In this document: one piece after another, positions 1 through 9,200 of the stretch
How the letters are laid out: each line of letters begins with the position of its first letter
How positions within the stretch are numbered: position 1 is the stretch's first letter
DNA from: an uncultured Lachnospiraceae bacterium
Lineage (GTDB): Bacteria > Bacillota > Clostridia > Lachnospirales > Lachnospiraceae
DNA: 53,375 nt
Direction: 5' to 3'
Assembly (NCBI GenBank): GCA_910578555.1
Contig: CAJTPS010000024.1
Location: 1-53,375 of the forward strand
Made by a program: the position numbers and the translations under genes
Notes under the pieces: generated by a model
What the model saw: only the letters and a program-made list of their open reading frames with translations
What the model was told of the DNA's origin: nothing
The model's database searches: none

Positions 1-30
1 TTTTATTGGATTTTCAAGGTGCATAGGCGC

Positions 31-339
31 TTATTCAAGTGCGAAGTTTGAGTAAGTTATATACGCGGCCTGTTCATCGATAAACGCGGCATTTGCATAT
101 CCATCCGTAGATCTGTTTACATTTTCTAAGGTTCTGACCGGCGTAAAGTTTTCTAAACCATTTTCAGTGAACAGGATTTCGTTTTCACAAGACAATCCCC
201 ATGCGCTGTTCGCGCTACACATATGAAGCTGTTTTAATTTATACGGACATACGACGGATTTATAACCTTTAGGACTGCAGGCTGTTAATGAAAAGCAGCA
301 AAAGAGTATTAGAAAAATCGTAAACTTTTTTGTTATCAT
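31..339 (-). CDS. Small lipoprotein, possibly truncated
   Basis: The 102-residue product starts with a typical lipoprotein signal: Lys-rich n-region, hydrophobic core and the lipobox LTAC, which predicts lipidation at Cys21 and anchoring on the outer face of the membrane. A purine-rich AAAGGAAAGG sits just upstream of the ATG at 339 on the minus strand. After the lipobox the sequence has no domain I can name. The stretch with AWGL and ILFTENG resembles one blade of BNR/YCF48-type beta-propeller lipoproteins, which are normally much longer, so this may be the N-terminal stub of a shortened gene. That family link is a guess. It stands alone and is divergent from the ATPase pseudogene to the right. 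The 272 bp between them is AT-rich and shows nothing else I can support. Confidence 0.6.
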   Translation of the reverse strand: MITKKFTIFLILFCCFSLTACSPKGYKSVVCPYKLKQLHMCSANSAWGLSCENEILFTENGLENFTPVRTLENVNRSTDGYANAAFIDEQAAYITYSNFALE

Positions 340-611
340 TTTAGATTTTCCTTTCCTTTTTCATATTCTTTGGGCTTCAAGCTGTAACTCGTTTGGGGAG
401 TTCTCTTCCTTGCTAAATATTTTATATAGCGAAGCTTTGTTTTGCAATGTTAATTTACTCTTAATTGTGTGAAAGGAAAGCCGTCAGCCATGGCAATAAT
501 TTGTGATAATTATAAGCTGATAAAGCCAAACTTATCGTTATTTATAACATTTATTTCGTATAATAAAACATAAGTGGATTGACGGGATCATAATAGTGTG
601 GAATAATGTGA

Positions 612-1729
612 ATGGTGAAGCTTATGTATAAGATAAATCCCTACAGACTGGGAAAAGGTTTGATGCCGGAATACTTGGCCGGACGTGATGAAGATATAGA
701 AAATGTTACCCGGATGTTTGAGGCACTTGCGCTGAATATGCCTGTACAGTCGATTATTTTCAGTGGATTGCGGGGCGTTGGCAAGACAGTTTTAATAAAC
801 AGCCTGCAGAAAATTGCAGAGGATAAAGATATTTTCTGTAAGCATATCGAGGTGGAAGAGAGAAATGATTTTATTTCCCAGATTGCGGCCTGCTCGCAGG
901 CTTTTTTAAGAAAGGCAAGCGCAAAGGAAAAATTTAAACATTTGATACAGAAACCGCTTGATGCGATCAAGCGTTAGTTATTTCATTTGATCCGAATGAT
1001 AGTACATTTTCTTTTTCCATGCAGGAAAGAGAGCTTTACAGTTCCGTTAATCTAACGCAGGGGTTGACAGATGTGTTCACAACAGTCGGGGAGACGGCAT
1101 ATAAGGCAGGCATTCCTATTTGCTTTTTCATAGATGAGATTCAGTATATGAAACCGAAGGAACTGGGCTCTTTGATTTCAGCGTTACATCGCACAAACCA
1201 GCTGGGGTATCCGGTAATGGAGATTGGCTCTCTGACAGATGAGCAGTCCCGGAATGCAATCGCAATACCTGCGCAGAAATTCGGAGTCACTTATACAGAC
1301 GAAGCGATAGACAAAATTATATCGATCACAAAGGGATATCCGTTTTTCATTCAGCAGATGTGTCAGGTGGTATATAAAAATGCGGACGAAAAGGAAATAG
1401 ACTGCAGTCTCGTAGAAAACAGCGCGGAGGAGTTTTATAAGCTTCTGGATGTAGGTTTTTTTAAAGTAAGATACGAGAGATGTGCGGACGGTGACAGGAA
1501 ATTTATCTTTGCCATGGTGCAATGTGGCGAACTGCCGTGTACGGTTGCCAATGTGGCGAAGAATCTGAATAAGAACGTTAATTCTGTCTCTACCACGCGG
1601 GCGCAGCTAATCAGCAAAGGAATTATTTATCCCATCAGGTATCGGGAACTGGATTTTACGGTGCCGGAATTTAGCGGTTATATACAGAGACTGGAAGAAT
1701 ACAGAGCGTGGTGCAAGGATAAGGAATAG
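612..1729 (+). pseudogene. Broken AAA-type ATPase (frameshift plus internal deletion)
   Basis: Two reading frames together make one AAA ATPase of the AAA_16-like type. Frame 1 (612-977) has the Walker A motif GLRGVGKT; frame 2, open from about 962 to 1729, has the Walker B motif ICFFIDEIQ and a C-terminal winged-helix-like tail. The frame changes near 970, where the sequence reads GATCAAGCG; restoring one A gives AIKALVISFDPND and joins the two halves. A second lesion is seen by comparison with family members as I know them: after LGYPVM the text jumps straight to EIGSLTDEQSR, skipping the usual stretch with the IGAGLP sensor motif and SYAERLF, roughly 27 residues, in frame. Both lesions should inactivate it. 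The start could be the ATG at 612 or the one at 624, which has GGTGAAG just upstream. Confidence 0.8.
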
Positions 1730-1763
1730 GAAGGTTAGGGCACGAAGATCGACAAGCGGATTT

Positions 1764-1970
1764 GTGAATATCATGGAGGCTGGAACGGAATATCTGGTGT
1801 TCTGCTATGAAGAGCGGCAGAGTGTGATCATGCCGACTTCTGGTGATTCAACATATGTTCTCTATAAGGATGTGATGGATAATGAGTTTTTTGCTGCAAC
1901 GGAAGAAACGCTGCAGATGATGGAGGCGCTGAAAAGTCAGATGTTATCTTTATATCCCGGGGATCGATAA
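1764..1970 (+). CDS. Small hypothetical protein or gene remnant
   Basis: This 68-residue open frame lies 34 nt after the ATPase pseudogene and 47 nt before the AbiH gene. I do not recognise it. It is soluble and mixed in composition, with no signal peptide or membrane segment, and ends in an amphipathic helix-like stretch (EETLQMMEALKSQML). No convincing ribosome binding site precedes its first ATG. A compact C-terminal half with no proper start, beside a decayed gene, suits a leftover 3' end of a longer gene, but a genuine small protein cannot be excluded. Confidence 0.35.
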   Translation: MNIMEAGTEYLVFCYEERQSVIMPTSGDSTYVLYKDVMDNEFFAATEETLQMMEALKSQMLSLYPGDR

Positions 1971-2017
1971 CTTCTAAATTTATAAAGTAAATCCATAAAG
2001 ATCAGGAGGAATGGCTG

Positions 2018-2956
2018 ATGAAAAAATTATTTATTATTGGGAATGGTTTCGATAGAGCACATGGCTTACAAACAAGCTATGAAGATTTTCACCAATACTT
2101 AAAAGCTACATATCCTAATGCGAATGAAGAAGATGATCAATTCCCGGAAGTATTTCAAACTCCGGATGGGGGAGTTGCTTGTGATGATATCGAAGCGGTT
2201 GGCTTTATAATGCGGCTGATCACGCAGGCGGAGCCGAAATCAGAGCTATGGAGTGCCTTGGAAGAGTCGCTGGGAGTACTGGACTTCAGTGAAGTGTTTG
2301 ACTGGCTGCCAGAGCAGATGGACGAGGAGGGCGATGTGGATATGTGGGATACTACATATCAGAATGAAGACGTGGCAAGCGACCTGTCCGTCGTGATGGA
2401 AAAGCTATCAGATTATTTCACAAACTGGATCAATACCATAGACCTTTCAGAAGTACAACAGATTGCTGCTTTGGGGAATCTGATCGAACCGGAAGATGTC
2501 TTCTTGAACTTTAACTATACAGAAACTTTGGAGTCTGTTTATCGGGTAAAGGACGAGAATGTATGTCATATCCACGGAAAATGTGGAGAAAAACTGATCT
2601 TAGGGCATGGCATAGATGAAACGGAGGCCGCGTATAACAGGAATATGGAGCTTTATACCGGGGCGGAAAACACCTTGTCTGAGATCCACTATATGTTAAA
2701 AAAAGATACCGACAAGGTGATGACGCGGCATGAATATTTTTTCAATTCGCTTAATTCCGAAATTAAATGCATCTATTCACACGGGTTTTCCTTTGGAGAG
2801 GTTGATCTGTCTTACATAACAAAGATTTGTGAAAGTTTGCCTACTGAAAATATTACATGGTTCTTAAATGATTATGATAAAAGTCAGCATGCCGTATTTG
2901 AAGAGCGGCTGCGTTGTGCCGGATTCAGAGGTAGAATCTCAACATTTTCAATATAA
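2018..2956 (+). CDS. AbiH-family abortive infection protein
   Basis: The 312-residue product begins with KKLFIIGNGFDRAHGLQTSY, the hallmark N-terminus of the AbiH family, and carries the second family block FNYTETLE followed by HIHGKCGEKLILGHG around residues 165-195. AbiH was described in Lactococcus as a phage abortive-infection protein; the mechanism is poorly known. The protein is acidic and cytosolic, with no membrane segment. An AGGAGGA ribosome binding site lies 7 nt before the ATG. It appears intact, unlike the ATPase pseudogene upstream, and is closed by a hairpin terminator at 2981-3034, so it is probably a stand-alone defence gene. The family call is firm; antiphage activity here is inferred. 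Confidence 0.88.
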   Translation: MKKLFIIGNGFDRAHGLQTSYEDFHQYLKATYPNANEEDDQFPEVFQTPDGGVACDDIEAVGFIMRLITQAEPKSELWSALEESLGVLDFSEVFDWLPEQMDEEGDVDMWDTTYQNEDVASDLSVVMEKLSDYFTNWINTIDLSEVQQIAALGNLIEPEDVFLNFNYTETLESVYRVKDENVCHIHGKCGEKLILGHGIDETEAAYNRNMELYTGAENTLSEIHYMLKKDTDKVMTRHEYFFNSLNSEIKCIYSHGFSFGEVDLSYITKICESLPTENITWFLNDYDKSQHAVFEERLRCAGFRGRISTFSI

Positions 2957-2980
2957 TTTATATGGAAAAAGGAAGTCTAT

Positions 2981-3034
2981 AATCCCTGAGAACACTTTAT
3001 ATAACGCATAAAATGCACTCAGGGATTTTATTTT
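2981..3034 (+). terminator. Hairpin terminator after the AbiH gene
   Basis: A 10-bp perfect inverted repeat, AATCCCTGAG (2981-2990) with CTCAGGGATT (3018-3027), is followed by TTATTTT. The loop is long (27 nt). It starts 25 nt after the stop codon. Confidence 0.7.
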
Positions 3035-3214
3035 GCATATCATATCTGTTCAGGATCACGTTTCATGCCATGCTAAGACTAGTTATCATTTCTCATCCAT
3101 ATTTTGTTACATAAAAGTATCCTTCGCTAGACTTCATGGTTGCCAAAAACATACGGGGGTAAAATGGGAACAAGTATATGTTCTGCAAGGTAGGACAGAA
3201 GAGGAGGAGAAGTG

Positions 3215-6200
3215 ATGTTGCAGCGAGGTTTGGCCATCCTGCTCAGCGTGAGTATGCTGGCGGGTGGAATCAGTGATACGGCATATGCGATGAATCCGCA
3301 GGTCGAGATGGAGACAGGCGGTTCTGCGCAGAACGTATCAGGTACAGAGGAGCTTTCAGAACCTTCGGCAGAGGAGGAGACAGGCGATCAGGAAGACAAT
3401 ACTACAGAAAGTGGAACGCCGAATGAAGGCAACGGTACAACGGAAGAAGGCGCCGGCAGTGAAGGCGAAGCAACGGGGAGCGAGGACGGCAGTGCAGAGG
3501 ACGGCAACGGCACGTCGCAGGATATCGTCGATGATGACAACAGCACGTCAGACGATGAGACCAATGGCAGTGAAGAAGATGCGCCGGATCACAAGGATGG
3601 CGGTGACAGCGACACGACCGGAGACGAAGCAGACGATGATAATAGCACGTCAGAAGACCCGGTCGGCAGTGAAGATGCAGACAGCGCGCCGGAAGACGAT
3701 GATCCGGACGATGCCGGTAATGATAATGATACGCCGATAGACGATGACCGGACGGACCCAGACAGTGAGGTGCCGGTTGATGAAGATGACGGCGAAGACG
3801 AGGCGGATGCGGCTGATACAGACACGTTGTCAGAGAACAATCTGTCTGTATTCAGTACCGAGGAAGAAGATCTGATGCTGACGGTCGATGCGCCGCAGGA
3901 GGTTACGCTGGAGGCGGCGGAGGAGCAGTGGCTTTCCTTTATGGCACCGGAGGAAGGTACTTATAAGTTTTATTCTACATCGGAGGATAATACATATCTG
4001 TCAAAGCAAATATACCTTTATCACGAAAAAGCAGACAGTCAGTATGATGACTATTTTGCGCAAGACTATGGAAGCGGACAGGACGGAAATTTTAATATCA
4101 CCTATCAAATGCAGGCGGGGGAAACAGTCTATTTGTCAGTCCTGTTTGGCGATTATTCTGCGAGCGGCACATTTACGGTGCATGCCGAGCAAGTGTTTGT
4201 GCCGGAGCTTACGGTGACGCAAAACAGTGAGGGAAACTACACGCTTCAATCAGATGACTATCGGTTAAATCTGGTTCTGACGCCTTCTTACAGCATGGTG
4301 AAGGCGGCGGTGGAGCTGCGGCAGGCGGATGGCAGCGCGTTGACAGGATATAATTCTTACAGGATATATTATGATTATTCATATGACAGCAAATGGGGTG
4401 GTACAGGGAGCGGTTCTGAGAGGGAGTATTTATATTCGTCTTCTGACTATAAAGCGGAATCTGACATTTCGGGGCTGGCTGCGGGCGGAAAACTTCTGAT
4501 TACGGAACTGCAGGTCCGTGACAGCTCCAATAACATTCTGGCGATGCTCGGCACAGATGGACAGGAAATAACGGTCAATACGAAGGTGACGGATAAACTG
4601 GGCATTCTGGCGGAAGTGTCGGCGTACGATGCAAACATTTCCATAAGACCGGAAATGATAACAGATAAAAATGGATGCATCCGCTATCGCAAAAAAGAAG
4701 CGGATGAATGGACATATTATAAGGATACCATTTTTTATTATAGTACAGGGAAGATCGAACTTGAGGCGGAACCGGATACGGATTATGTGATCGAACTGAC
4801 GGGAACGGACTTGGAGACAGTTTATGATACGGCTGAGGTCCGGACAAAGGCATTTGCGGCGGCGGATATTACGGCTGAGGTTACGAATATTACATCCTCC
4901 GGCGCGGCGATTAAAATAAACATCGGTTCGTACACGGGAAGTAACCAGTATATCCGTGCGAGAGTATCCTATGTTGACAGCATGGGAGACACGCAGGGAG
5001 ACCAGAGCACTATCTATACGAGTAACATAACAAACGGCATTACGCTGTCGCTTACCAATCTAAAGGCGGCAACAGAGTACAATCTGGAAGTAGAACTGGA
5101 TGATACAGATGATTACGAAATGAAATATGTTGCCTACAGAACGAAAGTCAGTTTTACAACCCTGGCGTCCGCGATTACTGAGGGACAAATTGATGTGACG
5201 GTGACCCCCGATGCGGAAGACGGTACGAAAGCTGTATTGAAAACGGCATTACAAGGCGTAAGCGAAGGAAGTTATTTGTACACAGCCAGATATCGTGTCG
5301 CGGGCAGTAAAGATTGGACGGAAAGCAATTATGTGTCAGGAACGCTGTATGCAAGTAACAGTTATATAGACGAGAAGAATCTGACGTCCCTGATGGGAAA
5401 TACAGAGTATGAAGTGCTGGTCATGGTGGATGGCATTACCAGGACAGCTTCTTTCACGACTGCTGCCGCGGCAGTTGCTGCCACGGTAGAGGTGAAACCG
5501 TTGATGCGGGGCGTAGAGGTAACGGCTGCGTTGACGGGTGCTTCAAGCGGTGAATACACGATTGAGGCATGCTGCTATGACTTGGAACAACGCCGGTGGA
5601 TACAGAATAGCCCTATAGATTATGAGAGCAAACGTTTAACCGCAGATAATAATTGGCAGACGACGGCTGTTTTTTACACGAATACCATACGGCCCAATGC
5701 GGGAAATGACTGGAAGATAATAGTTTCCAAAGGTTATAATGATATTGTATATGAGAAATATATGGCACTGGAGGCAGTCAGACAGGAGATATCTCTGACT
5801 GCGGAGGATGTCAGCTGTACAACCGCCCGGATCAGAGGGGTATTGGCGGATAAGGATGAGTCAATTCAAAATGCTGCTGCGAGTACATATTACAGAGTAA
5901 TGGGGGCTGCACAGTGGACCAAAGGAAACTCCTGCTCATATGGGAACGACAACGGCGGCATGGTATATTTGAGTGATCTGCAAGAGGATACGGAGTATGA
6001 GGTAAAGCTGGTACTGTCCCGGTATCCGGATGATACTCTGGCGCAGACGACCTTCCGGACGCTTAAGGATACCAGAAGCCTGTCCGTGTCTGTAGATAAC
6101 TGCCGGTATACTTCCGCGCAGATTAACTGGACGTTTGGCAGCGGCGCCAATGTGTTGGATAACAGCAGTTATATTTGTATTCATTACCGGAAGAAAGGCG

Positions 6201-9200
6201 ACTCTGTATGGGAGTTTGTAGATTATGAGTGGGTGCGTACAACAACTGCCGGCAAAGAATCTTTGACGGGTCTGGAGTCGGGAACAGTTTATGAAGTGCT
6301 GGCAGAATTAAAAGATACCAGTAACGTCACGGCGGGAGCAGGCGTTGTCAGACATGTGACGGCGGAATTTACCACGGCGGCGGTAGACCATGTATTGCAG
6401 GCCAAGCCTGTAGCGGAGGAGACGAAATCGACATCCGCAGTATTTGATGTGCAGCTGACCAAGCCTACAGGTACGCTGGAGCATCGTGCAAAAGCTACTG
6501 TAACGCTGACGCCTGCAGATGGCAGCGATATCCGGAGCAAAGAAGTATATCTCGGCAAAGACAATCAGTATCAGGCAAAGTTAATGATCAACAATCTGCT
6601 GCCGGAGACAAAATACGCGGTCAGCGCAGAGCTGTACGAATCGGAGAGTAACAAGTGGGCTTTCCTGAAGCAGTATGATTTGGGTGAGGTCACGACCGCA
6701 GCGACAGGCGCGTTGTCTTCACTTACGATCAGCGAGACAGAGCTTCTTTTGAATAAGGGAATGTCAAAGCAGCTTACCATAACGGCACAGCCGCCGGAAG
6801 CAGCTGCAGGTCTGATCTGGACATCTTCGGATTCGACGGTTGTGACGGTGAGCGAAGACGGTAACGTAACGGCACACAAAGCTGGCGAGGCGGATATCAC
6901 CGTCACGGCGGCGGGCGCTGCCGCGGATGGTCAGGAAAAGGTTTCTGCGGTCTGCCATGTGACGGTGCGGGATTATGCGATTCGTGTTAAAAATACAGAC
7001 GAAAGTTATGATAATATACCTGGCATCTTAAGCAAGGCACAGAAACGGACTCTGGTTGCGTATGAAAATACGGCGGGCGCAGAGCTGGCTGGTGTCACAT
7101 GGACGAGCAGCAATCCGCATACCGCGAGGATATCCGGAGAAGGGCTGTTAGAACCGCAGAACTACGGTAAGACATACATTACGGCAAAGATGGCAGACGG
7201 TATTACGCTTAAGACAGAGGCCATTATAGTCATCAATGAAATACAGGGCTTTTCTATTACCAGACCGGAAACAGACCGTGCTGATTATGCGGCGATCAGA
7301 ACTGCAGAAGCAGTATATCAGGTGGCGGCGGGCGAGACTTATCGGGTCGGCTGCGTGCTCTCACCGGCGTATACGGATACCTATAGCAGCAGCATCGGTA
7401 TGGCAGGCAGCAGATTTAATTGGTCGTCAGATAACGCTGCTGTCAGCGTCGGTGCGTTGGCGGACAGCGATTTGACAGAGATCAGGATTCCGCAGACGGT
7501 GTCCGGCCAAGTAAATATAACGGCTGTTATGAAAGATGCGGAGTATACGGATAAGAGCTTCAGTATTACGCTGGACGTCCTTAAGAAACCGGAAGTGGAA
7601 GTGCTTCCCGACACCTATACATGGCTGGATTATTCTAATATGCTTAAAAGTGCTGCGCTGCCGGAGAGCTGGCAGTGGAAGGAGCAGGATACGCTGTTCT
7701 ATGAGACAGGAGCGAAAGTATTTACGGCGCGCTACGAACAGGCCGGTTACTATCCGTATGAGACCAGTGTGACGGTTCATGCGGAGAGGATCGGGAGTAC
7801 CTTATCGGTAAGGCAGACAGGCACAGATGGCAATGACAGCGCTGCCAATTACAGTGCGGGTAAGAAAGCATATATTGTCAAGAAGGGAATGCCACTTAAA
7901 GTGAAGGCCGGCGTTCGGTCCGGAAGCGCGCCTGCGCTTTTATATGAACAGGCTGCTTTCGTGCCTGCGGCAAAGGATGCTGCGAAAGTCAGCGTATCGG
8001 CGCCGGATGCGGATGGCTATTACAGCGTTACCGCCTCCGCAAAGGGAACCTATACAGTATCGGCGGCAGTCGCTCTGAAGAAAGCAACTTTTGAGAAGCA
8101 GGGCAGCAAGTATGTTCTGAAAGCGGGAGGAAAGATTAAGGATACAACGATTTCACTGAGATTTATGGCGGCAGACTCGGCGCCAGTTCAGAAGATCAAC
8201 TTTGCGGTGGCGGTCGATTCGCCGGAAAAAGTGACAATTACCGAAGAGGGTACGATCGAATATGAGATCAGGGCATCCAATGCAAGTTCGAAGCAGAATG
8301 AGCGTGTCATCTATTTGGACGTGACGGCTGTGGATACGGACGGCAGTCCGGTGGAAAATCCGGGGATCGACTATAAGGTGAGTGATACAGCGGTTGTCAA
8401 GCCGAAGAAAGTGGGAACCGACCGGCTGGTGCTGACGATCCCGAAAGGCGCAGACGGACTTGCCAAGATAACTGCAACGGCAAAAGACGATCTGGGGCAG
8501 AGTGAACAGCTTGCTGTCAGGGTGAAAGACTATACTCCCAGAGTGACAGCATACAAGATAAACGTCAATGAGAATTATACCTATAGTACGCAGATTGCGC
8601 AGGTGGTATTACCATATGAGAAGGACGGGAATGACCGGATAGAAAAGGTTTCTCTTGTGGAGACCAATGGCAAAGACGGAACAGATACAGTTGCAGGCTT
8701 AAGCGTGCGTTCCAGCGCCGCAGCCGGCAGCTATAAGCACAATATATATCTTAATATTGCCGACAAGGCGCAGATCAAACAGAGAGGAAATCTGAAATAT
8801 TATCTTGCCATTCAGACAACGGGATACGGCGGACTTGTCTTTGTGCCGGTGCAGATCAAGCTGGAGACGGGTATACCTGCAGTTACGCTTAAGCAGTCCG
8901 GCAAGGTGAACGTATTTTATACGGATACGACTCACTTGACAGGCTATGATGCGGTGTCCATGGGACTTGTGGATGTTACTTCTGCTGCAACGGTCGAGTC
9001 TGTCAGATGGGTGGCAGGAGACGGCAGCGCATCTGCAGCAAACACCGAGTTTGTGATTGAAAATGATTATTCATCGACATGGAAAAACGGAAAGAATACG
9101 AAAAAGTATATGATTCAGCAGCATAGACCGATTCTGGACAGCAGCAAGAAACCGTCAAATGCCGCTGCAGTAGGCACTCTATATGTTCGATTGTCAGGAT

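Noticed and set aside
3033..3215. A 60-codon frame between the AbiH terminator and paralog 1
   Set aside because: No ribosome binding site and no recognisable features; it ends at the ribosome binding site of paralog 1.
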